Below are positions 1 to 12,844 of a stretch of 64,000 nt of DNA, piece after piece. A model generated the notes under the pieces. That model had not been told where the DNA came from and did not search any database. It worked only from the letters and a program-made list of their open reading frames with translations. Within the stretch, counting starts at the first letter, position 1; each line of letters starts with the position of its first letter. Location of the stretch: contig CM055188.1 in assembly GCA_029224185.1 (NCBI GenBank), positions 24,075,497 to 24,139,496 on the forward strand, written 5' to 3'. This DNA is from Karalla daura (taxonomy: Eukaryota; Chordata; Actinopteri; Chaetodontiformes; Leiognathidae). A program made the position numbers and the translations under genes.

Positions 1-3000
1 TCAGCGACAATGGCGAGAGGTTCACTCAAAGTAGTACTAACACATCTGGTTCCTTTCCACGGCCGATCGGGGCCGATCAGAGTGAGAGGTGTCCAGCTCC
101 GTCCTTGATCTAACGTGACCGCACACAATCATTTTTCAGCTAATTACAATCATCCTCCGCTGACCTCAGTCTCCGTCCAGACTGCGGTCAGCCGCTGGGA
201 CGCGACTTGGCTGGAGCACAGACGAATTGAACTAAAATTTCAAGTAAACAAACGCATCCCCTTCACCCCGACCCCTTCCCCCTCCCCCGCAGAACCACGT
301 GCCAGATGATTGTCTGCCCTCAGATAGGTCGACGCTAAAACTGCACTACCCACAATCCTCAGCAGGATTTTCTAATCCTTCAGAAAGCTATCTGACTGTA
401 AATAGACGAGACATAATTTTATATATATTGAGAAGGAATTTCAAGGCTGGATAAGCCATGTCTATTTTTGTTATGAAAAAAGTGATTACATGTCCTCTTG
501 AATGTCCAATGAGTATTCTTTTAATCTGTCCACATATCCTTTATCAAGTGAGTGATTGTATCTGGATTTAACTTGTGTATGCACTTTCATCTGTCAAAAG
601 GCAAAACCTCAGTGCTAAACCATACGACACGAGGGGAAAAAAAAAAAGATCATGTTTGAAGCTTACCACTGTAGTACTTGAGCATTTCTTTTTGTACAAT
701 GTCCCTTATATTGTATATAACCCAAAACTGTTCTAGGTGAAGATGAAAAGAATCTTTTGTTCTCCCGATTCGTAAATGGCATGGATACGTATATCTGAAA
801 TGAACAGGATTGTTGTCTTCTGCTTCTGCCTCATTCGGGTTATATTTTTACTCTACGCTTCAACGACAAAGCACGTGAATAAACATCTACTTTCCTATCT
901 CTATTATCGATTTGCACAGTACATAGCGAAAAACGACGAGAAGATCTAAATTTATTTTAATGAGACACTCTTGGCAAGTTAAACAACCAGTCTAACCATG
1001 AAAGACTAGAATCCATCCTAATATTTCAGCCCTTATTATGAAGGTGCTTACACCTTCGGTATGTCCCTCCATTTACCCATCTAACCCACTTTATACCCAG
1101 TGGTGTTGCAGGGGTTTGCAGATGTGTTTCTCCAGCAGACAGGATGAAGTCAAAGACACACTACTCCCACTCTCCTGTTCACACCTAGGGAGAGTTTAGA
1201 GTCTTCAGTCAACCTTAACGTGTGTTATTTGGACTGGTCATTATCTGGCATATGGAAATGGCTCATATTCCCTATGAACAATGTTTCTAGACTCTAGATA
1301 GACAGGTTTGTCAGTTACCAGTAGGGCATTCAACCCCCCCCCAGCTTTCAGAATCCACTTTTTAAGATGTAAAAAAAAAACCAAACAAAAAAAAACCCTT
1401 TCTGAATGTATTTAAGCCAAGGCAGCGAAGAAGTGATTCATCAGTTACTAAGTATTCAGCAAAAAGACACCAATGAGACAGATTGCACAAGTTTTCTCTG
1501 GCCTCTACAGGACCCTAGACAACATGGGTTTCCAGTCCAATTTTATTTTTCTATTTGTTTTTTTTGTTTTTTTTTTTCTTTTCACATGATCCTGAATCAT
1601 AATGCTGTATCGCTGGATATGATATTGATGTCTGCTAACAAATGTTTTATTAGCGTTCCTTGTAGAGATTTTGTCACAGAATATTAAATATTATAAACAC
1701 AACTTGTTTTCCTCCATTTCATTTCCCTGTTGTGCTTTTATGAACATCCTTTGTTTAGCTTTTCAAAATCACCACATAAAGAGAGACGGAAAAAAAAACA
1801 TCACACTTCCACCATTTTCCCCTCGAGCTGCCTTCTCAACACACACACACACATACTCTCTCTCTCTTTCTCTCTCAAGGCTGCCTGTGCAATGACCATT
1901 TGTCCATTTTTGTTAGAGGAGTTTAGTCTATTTATAGGGCGTCTGATCCCGGCGTCCAGTCTTTGCGGCGATGGCCTGCCATTCCTGACACAGTAGCTGC
2001 AGGGGCTCAGAAACGGAGAAGAGCTGAGGGGGAGACGTTTTTCAACAATAGGATCTGCCCCGCTGGTTAACAATAACTCTTCTAAATGTGACCTCCGCGT
2101 ACACACTTGCGCCGCGAGGCGACACCGCTGACATCTGCCGTCGGTGCATCAACGGCGTTTTATTTGACAGCGAGCGGGACTGGGGAGTGTGGCAGCTTTC
2201 AGCGCCTCTCCTTACGTGGACCGGGACGCCATGTGTTCACCTCGTAACCCTGGCACACTCGACTCATTTTCACACATTCACTTTCCTTTGACCTGAGAGA
2301 CACCGGATGACTTGTTAATGGAGGAGAGAGACATGGCACATTGTAAGGACGTGTTGGGTGTCAGCCGTGTTGCTCTTGAGTATGTCACACCTACTGCAGT
2401 TGACAGCACGCAGCTTAGTCTCACAAGCTCGGGGAGAGTCAGCACCAGTAGGGTGCAAAGTGGCATCTGAGACGTCCTTTGATTCAGCCGCCTCCTCGAG
2501 TGTTTTTGTTTCGACTTTGAAATAATGATTTCCCCATCGGGGGTGCAGAGGTCCCCTAGTTAATTTGCAGTGAGTTAATATAGTGGATAACTACAAATGG
2601 GGCCTACTGTGCAGATGAAACAAACCTACTGAACTCTCACTTACATGACTGATTTATAATGAGCTAGGACTGTGCAGGTCATACTATATTTTTTTATTTT
2701 CTTGAAATTTTTGAAAAGTCAGGATATAGTTCATAAGTTTTCAAATAATATTTTGCAATATTAAGGCTGCAAAGTTTAAAGCAATAGTGATTTATTGGGA
2801 CTTAAGAAGAACATATGACAGTAGACATATTTTGTGATTGATGTGAGGATTACAAAGAGACACTTGGAAAATTTGCCCTGCCATAAGAGATCCCTGTCCA
2901 CAAAAGTTTGAGGGCACTTTTATTAAAAGTGTTTTCTCTGCGTATTTGTTTCATTGTGAAACAGACAAACAGGCTTTCGTAGAGAGCGAGTCAATGGAGG

Positions 3001-4340
3001 TGAGACAGTTCCCAGTTCGACATGTCATCGGCATGAATGTCAGCCAGTGCATTTACCTTTAAAGAAGAAATGAGTGCTCATAAATAGGCTGCGCCATCCG
3101 TGCTGTTGCAATACTGCACTATTACAATGTTGGGAAGGTAAACGGGCGCCAGTCATGTGAAGAAGCATGTGGGAAATGTGATGAAGGTTGGCGGTAACAC
3201 ACTCCTGACAGGTCAATGAATTACATTTAATGAGCTGGTGATGTTCACGCTCTCCCATCATGTCTTTTATCCAGCGAGGACAAGAAATGATTGATTTGTA
3301 GATTAAGATATTAAATCCAACGCGAGTAAAGATTTTTCTTGTGAAAGTAGGTAAATTCAATCCCAAAGCTCTCAAAGGTCTCTGAAATGCAGCTCTGTAG
3401 ATACGCTGCTCCACTTGTTTTCTTTTGTCCTCCTAAATGATTTTACTACATACAGAAAGCAATATGCAAAGCATTCATTTCTTACACTTACTCACTGTTT
3501 ATCAGTTTATCCATAGCCCTTTTTTGCAGATTTCTTTCTATGTCACAGAGAGGTATTCATAATGGTACAACCCACATACAGTTCACTTGCATCGACACCA
3601 AGTTGCATCACATTGTCCAGTGCATTATGTTAGGGCGGGCATGTCCTAATGTTCATCACCGCCTAACATTACCTTGGACTTTTCCAGTCCAGTTCGGGCT
3701 GTGTTTATTTTAGGATAAGAGTGATCCTTTGATTCAGACCACACACAGCTATGACTGAGCTCTCCCAGTGCACTGTGTCAAAACACACAGAGATAATCTG
3801 ATATTCAGTAAAATAACTAAATAAATAAATAAAAGCTTTCAATGTGTTCTGTGCAGAGGTGCAAAGATCAAATAACTGATCAGCTGAGAGAAAACTGCCT
3901 GTTTTCTGCCATAATGAGGACAAATGTGTGATACCACTCCATCTGTGGTGTCAGAAACATTCAGGTCATGCAGACAGATTAAAAAATAGACTTCAGTCTC
4001 CTACAACTATTCCAGGAGATTTCACATTCAGTGACTTGCCTTGCATTTCTAACTTTGCTGGGCTTCACTGGGCTGAAACCATTGTGTGTGGAGTTCAGCA
4101 AAGACAGTTTGTGTGTGCACAGAGGACAGTTTAAAGTGATTAAGAGCTTTAACCTTCAGTCTGCTCTTGATATTCTAAACCTGTTATTCCAATCTCTTTG
4201 TCCGACGTCAGTCATGACAACACAGGACGAGTGTACTACGGAGGGCTTTGTGTGCAAGTGTGTGTGCGTGCGTGCATGTTTTCTGAGCATGCAACGCTGT
4301 ATGTGCTGTATGAAGCATCATTTACCTGTCACTTCCTAAA
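1..4340. other. Upstream intergenic region, no gene recognised
   Basis: I see no exon series, RNA gene or recognisable transposon here. The stretch at about 60-300 and the stretch at about 1930-2260 are richer in GC than the AT-rich surroundings and could be regulatory. Short homopolymer runs lie near 1370-1400 and 1555-1580, and a CA/CT run at about 1840-1877. The open frames here are short, overlap on both strands and resemble nothing I know. In human the other MYL2 neighbour is CUX2, but I could not find a CUX2-like exon. Confidence 0.5.
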
Positions 4341-4352
4341 GAGGACATAGTT

Positions 4353-4463
4353 TATAAATATCATCCAGTGGAGATGAAGGCTGGGACTACAAAAGGCTTC
4401 CCACAATCTCCCCATTGTTCACTGGCATCATTGTTCAACTGACCTCCCAGCTGCTCAGCCATG
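4353..4463 (+). promoter_or_regulatory. myl2: myl2 core promoter and 5' UTR
   Basis: A TATA-type box (TATAAATA) lies at 4353-4360, about 100 bases before the initiator ATG at 4461. The AT-rich core also resembles the centre of an MEF2 site, which would suit a striated-muscle gene, although the full MEF2 consensus is not met. Transcription would start near 4383-4390. The ATG is the last codon of exon 1 and is followed at once by the donor gtaagt, a layout typical of vertebrate regulatory light chain genes. Confidence 0.6.
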
Positions 4464-6776
4464 GTAAGTCAGAGTGTGTGTGTGTGTGTGTGCGTGTCTG
4501 AGTGTGGATTTACAGAGCAAGGGACACATATGGGATATGATTTATTATTATTTTTTAGCTTCAAGGATGCCAACTTTATTTTTGCAATTGTTTAATACTC
4601 TTCTAAAATGAACTAATTATTTCCTTCACATTTATATATGGCATTTTCTGTACTGAATTTATACATTAGTTAAATGCAGATGATTCACCAGACATTGCAA
4701 GATTTAATACATCCTAGCAAATAGCATATTTTGTTGCTCATGGACTTCAAAATGACAGATGTCAGACTGATACTGCCTAAATCTTAAATCTTTGCAAACG
4801 TTCCTTTTTTTAAGTTATGCATTCCCTTAAATGTTGGATTTCAGCTTTAACTTCATCTGGATATATTACCGATCTCAACTCTCCTTTTTTTTTTTTTTGG
4901 TACTTTAGGCTCCAAAGAAAGCTAAGAAGAGGACAGCAGAGGGAGCCAACTCCAATGTCTTCTCCATGTTCGAGCAGGCTCAGATCCAGGAATTCAAAGA
5001 GGTGAAAGCAGCTCAATCAACCTTTATTTTGCCGGTTCGCATTTTGCCGAGAATAACAATATGAATCCTTGATTTTCATGTCAACTCGACTGTGTTAATT
5101 ACCCAAGTATTCTTTAATATCATATAAATAAACACAGCCCATTCAGAGCTCTCGACTTGTTCTTCGCTCTTCGTCCTCCTGAGTCTTTCCATTTCTATTG
5201 TTCATTGCCGCAGTATGTCCACCTGTCTATTTTTCTGCCCCTGGCCAGGGTGGCCCGGGCTTGTGGTATGCTGGTATGAGTGTCATCGTTGCCCAAACAT
5301 CCAGACTGTGTCATCAGTGATTATGCTGCAGATAAACTGCTGGGCATGCCCGGGATGCCAGGCTAAACCCCGGGGACTTGCATGTTAAAAATACTGAATG
5401 GTGTTCACCTATAAAGATGGCACACAAAGCATTCAAAAAGAGGAAGGGGGATCTAAATTAGTGTGTGATTGTGGTTGCAGTCCTGCTCTCTGAGGTCGGG
5501 AGTAACAGCCCTCATTACTTCAGGCATAGACGGTCATTAAAGCTGTTTTCTGTCCTGACCTCCTACCTCAAGGCCTTCACCATCATGGACCAGAACAGGG
5601 ACGGCTTCATCGACAAGAATGACCTTAGGGACACTTTCGCTGCTCTGGGTATATCCCCTCATATGAATTTTGAGACATTTTGAGTTGATTTGTGCTTTCC
5701 ATTTTATCTGGGGCAGTTGCTGAAAAACAGTGTCCATGTTCAACATTGAATGTTTGGTCTCACAGGACGTCTCAACGTGAAGCAGGAAGAGATTGACGAG
5801 ATGCTCAAAGAGGCTCCCGGGCCGATCAACTTCACCGTATTTCTCACCATGTTTGGTGAGAAGCTGAAAGGTAAGGACACATGGGTTCAATGTGAAGGTT
5901 TGATAGCAAAATTTTAATTTAGAGGGTCATTTTATATGTGTCTGGAGATCTGTACTGACTCTTTTGAATACATCTAGGGGCTGATCCAGAGGAGACCATC
6001 CTGAACGCGTTCAAAGTCTTCGACCCGGAGGGGAAAGGTGTGCTGAGGAAGGACTAGTAAGTGACTGACTGAACATGCTCCACTCGTCACACATTGTGGT
6101 CTTGTTGATATTTAGTTAGTTAGTTTCATTGTTGTATCATTGCGTGGTTGGACGAATTAGTTGTTTTAACACTGAAGAAATTGTATTGTCACAATGGCAA
6201 TGGTAAAAACCATCTGGACCTACCCTATCCTAACATGCTGCACACTATTCCATGCGCATCTCATTGTTTGACTCTGTCGGCAGCAAAGTTTTTCCTTCCA
6301 GTGTGAGACATAGACCTCGTCTCCTCATGAGGTGTTCTGTCTGTGCTTTTTCTCCTGCTCAGTGTGACGCAGATGCTTACAACACAGGCGGACCGATTCT
6401 CCCCCGAAGAGGTGTGTTGCAGGCATTTTACACTAATTATTACTTTAATGTCAGCTTTGTATGTGGGTGTGACTTCAAAAAGCTCACAGGATGAACGTCA
6501 TTGTGACGATCGTCTGTATCCAGAGCGGAAACAATTTCATATCCACATAAAAATAAAAAATAAAATAAAATCCTTGATGAATCATCATCTCAGCCTTTTG
6601 AGCACACTAAGCTACACTATGCTTTCTCTGAAAGGCTTTGGTTAAATGTTTGATAACGTCCGCTGTTTCAGATGGAGCAGATGTTCACTGCCTTCCCCCC
6701 AGATGTGGCAGGAAACCTGGACTACAAGAACCTGGTTCACATCATCACCCACGGAGAGGAGAAGGACCAGGAGTAA
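4461..6776 (+). CDS. myl2: Myosin regulatory light chain 2, cardiac/slow type
   Basis: Seven coding exons assemble without frame conflict: 4461-4463, 4909-5001, 5573-5648, 5766-5870, 5978-6056, 6363-6411 and 6672-6776. They encode 169 residues; human MYL2 has 166. The N-terminus has the basic APKKAKKR segment followed by the ANSNVFSMF phosphorylation region used by myosin light chain kinase. The first EF-hand loop, DQNRDGFIDKND, keeps its metal-binding residues; the two later EF-hands are degenerate, as usual for the family. The C-terminus ends HIITHGEEKDQE. The protein binds the neck of the myosin heavy chain and tunes contraction in heart and slow muscle. The sequence fits MYL2 better than MYLPF or MYL7; which teleost paralog (a or b) it is cannot be decided here. 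All introns are GT-AG. Confidence 0.95.
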
Positions 6777-7138
6777 AACTTCTCTGTCCACATGTCAGTC
6801 AAATAGAAAGTAATGTGATGTGAAATAGGCCCACTGCCCTTGAAGGAGAGATGGACACTGATGTATTTATGTATGTTTACGTCGGCTGCATCGTCTCTGT
6901 ACAGTGCTCACTCAAAAGCACAAGCAAACGAGGGTCAAGACAAAGTTTCTCTTCTGGGCCCTCAAAATGGACAATTCAACAACGAGCTGTCTTGTTTTTT
7001 TCCCAAAGTGTGTCTCCATTGTCACACAAGACTAATTAAATTATTGTTCCTTCTCATTTTATACACTCAAAACCTTCAAAACGTCCCTATATATTTTTCA
7101 TAGAAAATATCCATTTGGCAGCTCTTTGCGTGTCGTCT

Positions 7139-7144
7139 AATAAA
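7139..7144 (+). terminator. myl2: myl2 polyadenylation signal
   Basis: A canonical AATAAA lies 363 bases after the myl2 stop codon and is followed by a T-rich stretch at 7165-7205. It would give a 3' UTR of about 0.4 kb, a normal size for this gene. Confidence 0.7.
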
Positions 7145-7205
7145 AGCTTTCCAAAGACAAGACTCTTTTATTACAGACTCTTTTTTTCTCACAAGGGTTT
7201 TTTTT

Positions 7206-9725
7206 TAGACAAAGTAAAGTTCTGTGCTATATTTTCCTAGAGTATCAGAGTATCAAACTACGGCTTGAGATCTTGCAAGTGTTTTCATTCCATGTCAGGG
7301 AGTGAATACGTGTGTTTGACATTCAGGTGGTCCTCTTGTTTCCCCAAGAGATAAGTCTATACTTGTGTGTGTTTGTGGCCATGTCACAGAGTGGGGCGTC
7401 TGTGTACTGTGTGTGTGTGTGTGCGTGTGCACGCACGTGTGCACACTAAAATGTTTGGCTACTGAAACAGAGGACTTAAGTCGCAAAGCTCAGCTGTTAT
7501 TTTAGTACTGTGTTGATGTGAGGAGGGTAACGCTACACTGTGGAGTTGAAGCAAGGGGGCACATGATAGGATGCCACCAAGCGATCCCCAACGCCATCTT
7601 CACCTGCCCCACCCTGGCCGAGCTTGGTGGGGTGATAAAACTCTTGGCTGTTCCAGCTGGAGGGTGCTGGGCGTGTGTTGCGACCATTTGGGGAATGGTG
7701 AGGGATAAGTGCTTGGATCAACTCAGACATTTGAGCCCTCATCATGGGTCCTGTTTTGAACAGTCTCCTACAAGCTGTGATTATTGCAAGAGGGCAACAC
7801 ACTGCGCAACCCCCCATTCATGTCATTATCCTGTTTTAACCCGTCTAACCTGTGTCACAGAGCTCTGTTGGAGTGGTTGTCCAGCAAACTGAGGGCACAG
7901 GGAAGGGAATACACCCTGGACATATCAACAGTCTATCACAGGACACACACACACATTCACACACACAACCCACACGGATGCAGGGAAGACATGAAAACTT
8001 CTTACCGTCAGGCAACACTGCTATCCACCGTTCCCCATTAAACATTGTCGAGTTTGCTGGCAGAGATGAACAACGTCGAGTTAAATCTGACACGGTTTCA
8101 GTGGTGGATGAAATTAATGTGTGATGGGATCATTTGTGGTGACAAAGTTGCACAGACACACTTGTCATCCAACTCATTAGTTCCTCACAGCCTCTATGAA
8201 AACACAGAGCTCAGAGTCTCTGTCTGCTAGACTGAGAGAGTGGGCGGAAATATAACTTGTCCAAACCACACAGAACCGCATAATGAGGCAGATGCTTTTC
8301 ACAGTCGCAAAGTGGCAAATGGCTTATCTGGGCCTAGATAAATGGGAAGTGGATGGATGGAGGAAAAATCATATCATAATCTTGTATTTTTTCTAAACTT
8401 CTGTGAACTATTCATTAATTAAATTATTTTTTAAACAGGCTAGACTGCTTGTGGGAATGCAGAGCAATTTGGTTATTTTAGGAGGAAATTGTTCAGTGGG
8501 TGTCAACAGGCGCACTTTTATGTCTTCTTGGAAGTGTCTCTGACTCTCTTAAACAACGAAAGGAGCTGGTTCAGTTACTTTTAACATTAGCTAGAAAGGA
8601 CATCATGGTTAAGTGGGTTGGACATGACTCTCCCTCTATTGCCAGATGTGAAAATCTAAGGTGTGAATTTTGAAATATTGACGTAATGAAGATCAATAAA
8701 TGAAAAAGTTACTGGCTGTTTCATTTTTTTAATCTAATACAAAAAAAACTTTAAAGTACTAAAATACTTTAAGGTTTAGACTCAGATCGAAAATGCAAAA
8801 CAGAAAAATGGGCCACAGGACTAAACTGGTCATTTTTATGTGACCAGGAAGTTAATCTTGGCTTGATAACAATGTCACCATTGATCCATCAACCATGGAC
8901 AGTTATAGGTTGCTACAAATATGTAAGAAAATACAAGACAGAAAACAATAATCATGACAGTTGTGAATACATTCACATTTAACTTATGAAACTTGCATAA
9001 CTAAGTATTTGGCTCAAATGTGGCTCAATGTACACACACAAACACACACACACTCACATACACGCACACAGGGCCCCTTCATCACATGAACTCAATCAAT
9101 TCTAATAGAACATTGATACACACACACACACAAACTTTCTCACTGCATATTGATACATTTTAAATAAAAAAACATTGGCACATATAAACAGGGTTCGGAG
9201 CATCAGTCAACATGAGAAAGAGGTATACTGTTTATACTGTCTAACTGTTATTCTACTGTTTATTCTGAGTTCAGTGCTCCTTTAAGAGGTTTCCTGGACA
9301 ATGAGAAATGATTTCTTGACTACACCTTAACAAAGAGACGCTGTCTTGATAAGGTTGGTAAAAGTGGACCGTCCAGCTGCTGTCAGCCCTAAGCAGTAAT
9401 GTATGCCTCTTGATTATTACAATAATCATCATGATCCTCTAAAAATCCCTCTAAAAGTGAGGTTTGTGTTTACTGTGTCAGCCAGGCAGAGAGGACAGAG
9501 GATAGGGTGGCCACTGGTTGTCCTCCTGGAAAGTGAAAACTGTGATTTTATTTCAGTTTGACATTAACATCAGGTTTTAAAACTTGGTCTCACTGTTGAA
9601 TTTCTGCTCAATTAAAATTTTCACATAGAGAATTTAAATATAAACAAGTTCAGCCAGGCATCAGTGCAGGTTGTGTTATAGCTTCTATATAGAATGTTCG
9701 TCCGTTCCATTCTAAGTGACATCAT
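7206..9725. other. Intergenic region with dispersed repeat fragments
   Basis: No gene is recognised. GT and CA microsatellite tracts lie at about 7410-7440, 7940-7968 and 9031-9070. The piece at about 7895-7990 (a phrase like 'ataCACCCTGGACATatcaacagTCTATCACAGGaca' followed by CA repeats) resembles a repeat family scattered through many fish genomes. Related pieces occur near 14000, 28280-28700, 28800-28900 and 31830-31920. Confidence 0.4.
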
Positions 9726-9731
9726 CAAGTC

Positions 9732-9866
9732 TATATAAGGCAGCAGCTGCTCTCCTGCAGCAACTCCACTTTCTGCACTCCAAGCAGACGGCCAGACGGA
9801 AAGAGGTGAGAGAAAAGAGAGAATACAAGAGCACCGAGACTGAGCACTGAGACATCAGCCACTACT
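9732..9866 (+). promoter_or_regulatory. TATA promoter and non-coding first exon of a coiled-coil gene
   Basis: TATATAAG at 9732-9739 is followed about 30 bases later by a purine-rich transcribed-looking segment. That segment ends in good splice donors at 9806 (gtgaga) or 9867 (gtgagt). The next acceptor, after a pyrimidine-rich (TATC)n tract, is at 10153-10154, five bases before an ATG at 10159. This layout (TATA box, non-coding exon 1, start codon early in exon 2) argues that the downstream frame came from a spliced gene and not from a processed retrocopy. Confidence 0.5.
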
Positions 9867-10158
9867 GTGAGTACTGTACCACTTTGTTTTTCGAGACTCA
9901 TTCAAGTCGTCATCTGTCATTCATCTATCATCTGAGAAAGAGAACAGAGACAAGAGAAAATCCCAAAACTCTCTGCTAGTCTTGTTTAAAATACCTCTAT
10001 TATTCATTTGTGTACTATTATTCTATTTATACTTTTGGTTGTATATCATACGGTGTATGTGTTTTTCATGTTTCTAAATGATGCTTTAACGTAAGAATTT
10101 CCCAGTTTGAGATCAATATAGTAAATCTATCTATCTATCTTTCTATATGTCAAGAAAA

Positions 10159-10753
10159 ATGGAGGACAATAAAAGCAGAGGAGGGTGCACAGATACGTTG
10201 GCGAGCAGGGCAACTTAGCCCAAAAAATTACTGAGCTCAACAGACCGCTGGCTGTGAGACAACGAAGAACGTCCATGAGCACACCAAAAGTGAGCGACTT
10301 GATTAAGAGCTAGGTCACCCTCTCCAAGAAGAACTGGACAGGATGAGAACGTCCTGCTCCAGTGTCAACCACACCAGCTGCAGCAGCAGTGCACGGATGG
10401 ATGACCTCCATCAGCAGCTTGACAGAGAGATCAAGCAGAAGATGTTCCTCCAAAAGTATCACGAGGAGCTACAGGCAGCATGTCAAGCCAGCCAGGAGAA
10501 GTTTGCTGCCGAACTAAGAGAGAGAAGAAGAGAGAGAGAAGTGGAGCAGGCCACTCTCCACTTTGAGACCAATGTGGTCTGTCTCAGACAGCAGGCGGAC
10601 GCTCTCCTGATGGACTTTCAGAAGCAGGTCCAGGAGAAAGATCTCCACCACCAACATTGCAGAGACCAACAAGCTGCATATCCACTCTGTGCAGAGCAGC
10701 CCAAAGAGAGAGCTCTCCAAGAAGAACTGGAGACACTTAGAGCTTCCCAGTAG
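10159..10753 (+). pseudogene. Coiled-coil protein gene with broken frame
   Basis: The ATG at 10159 opens a frame beginning MEDNKSRGG that stops within 20 codons. A shift into another frame gives HRYVGEQGNLAQKITELNR and onward to a stop at about 10310. The third frame then stays open from 10307 to the stop at 10751-10753, rich in Glu, Gln, Arg and Leu (for example LQEELDRM and QEELETLRASQ). The three segments share one coiled-coil character, so I read this as one gene with at least two disabling changes. Alternatively, translation could start at the ATG at 10343 and give a 136-residue coiled-coil protein. I do not recognise the family with certainty; heptad-rich proteins of this kind are often labelled golgin- or trichohyalin-like in fish. 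Confidence 0.5.
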
Positions 10754-10759
10754 CTAATT

Positions 10760-12840
10760 TTCAGGCTGAGTTAAAGCTGAAGACGTATACAGTTTTCTAA
10801 CACATTATAAGGGTTAAGTGAGTGATATTATCCTGGTGTCCGGGTGCTAGGACACAACGCTGTGTGCTGGTGAGGTTTAATTCCTGGCACATTCTGTGAG
10901 AGATAATCTAACCACATCTACCATCTTGTGTTTCCGAACCATTGGACGACAGTTTCCTGCAGCATTAGTGAGAGATTGTTTGTTGTCATGTAATTGTATA
11001 GGGCAGTTGTAATATTATCAATATGATCGACCAGGAAGGTCACACTGTACCATGGGAGTATCCTTTTTCCCAACTTTTCAACCGAGAGAGACTCTGAAAA
11101 GCTTGAACTGACTTGAACCCAATCTGCTTGTTTGTTTACATTCACTTTGTTGTTTCCACAAAACAATGCAGGATAAACCACAGTACAAGTCTTCCATGGT
11201 GTCCCCCTTGGGGCATGTACCGTACAAGGGAGTTGATGTTTGGCATGTTATCTTTCATCTCACAATATAGCACAAGCTGAGGTGTTAAAGCCAGAAACAC
11301 AAGAGGTTAGTGACTGCATATATGCTTGGCAACAAAGTATGGTTGAATTCATCCAGGCCTGTGCCTGAGAGGTTCTGCATAACAAAAAGGAGACATTCAG
11401 TAAAACCTTCTGAAGCCAGTCAAGCATAGATGGAGGTGGAAAAGCAGGCAAAACAGGACATACTGGGAGGTTGATGCTTTACATTGGACATTAGTTAGTG
11501 GGACCATCAGTTATAACCGCATTGTGATTGGAGGTGAAAATCCTCTGACCTGTACCACTGAACTGCCGCCCACCTTCTTTGCACTAGCGCTGTAGTTGTT
11601 ACTGTGCTATTGATGGGAGGCGTGCTAGTGGGTGTGTGTTGTGACTAGCTTTCAAAATGCCACAGAGTAGGTCAGACAATTATTATGCTAGCAATGGTCA
11701 GAGCACACATGAACAGCCTTACGCAAGCTTGTCTGAGTGGATGCCACGGCCAGGGTACGGGCTTCACTGTGAAAAGCAGTTGATTGGTTTGCATGGAGTT
11801 CACCCGAACAACTGATCTGTGTGGTGAGGACCAAGTTGTATTGTCACCACTAGGTTTCTCCTTGACAGGTCACCAGACTCTTTGTCAGGAATCTGTTTAC
11901 AGTCCATCACTGCCCAGAAGGAGATTCTGTAAGAACAGTACTCTCGAACATCTGCCTCTGCTTTGTCCCACTCACCAGTGGAGATGACGGAAAGTCAATT
12001 TTTTTGGAGGTGATGGTTGTTGTGAGGTGTTCTCACTAGTGTCCAGCAAGGGGTGCCATCATCCCATCTGTTGCCTTGTTTGGTGTGTATACATACTTTT
12101 CTGCATACTGTATATCCAAGTGACCCTTGTGAGCCACATTAAAAAAGGACCCTAGGGTCCTGTGGCACTAACAATAGTGCAGGAAATGAGTCAAATTATA
12201 TAATAATGTTAAAAGATGGAGGTTTGCTCAAAAGGTACAACTTCATCCAAGTTTGATACTAAAAAACTGGTGCAAACGTAATGTTACAGTTTCATGTGAT
12301 AGATAGACCTGACACGTGTTATGACAGATGAAGAGTTAAAACAGTATACTGTAAGACATGGGGGCCAACTTGCACTCAGAGCATTTCGTCGTCTAATAAC
12401 TGTGACGACAGAAGTCTGCTCCTCTGCAGAGTGTAATGTTTTTCTTTCAAAGAAATATTCCTCCAAAGGATACTGCAGATATTGGTGAAGCTAAAAAACA
12501 AATCAACCAGTTTATGACTTCTGGCAGCATCTGTCTGTCACGCCTGTCTTTTCTTATCTCTGAACTTCTCCATGTCTGCTTTGCATTTTTATTTTATTCT
12601 AATTGATTGATCAATAGTTGGATAGGGAATGAAGCCATGGCCAAGGAGCCACGTCTGTGTCTGGGCTACTGCCAGGACCACCAGATATCTGCTGGTACTC
12701 CTGACGGCCTATGGCCACCCAGCCAGTTGAAGCACGTGCAGCCTGTTTGCTCTTGATTGTGCTCTAGGTTTCTGCCTGTTAAAAGGATTTTTTTCTTCTT
12801 TACTGTTTTAAAGTGCTCACTACTAAGTGTGTTGAGCACT
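10760..12840. other. Intergenic region, nothing recognised
   Basis: I found no exon with matching splice signals, no RNA gene and no terminal repeats. The open frames are short and lack recognisable motifs. A short direct repetition of GGACCCTAGGGTCC near 12147-12160 is a local palindrome without other context. Confidence 0.4.
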
Positions 12841-12844
12841 GACT

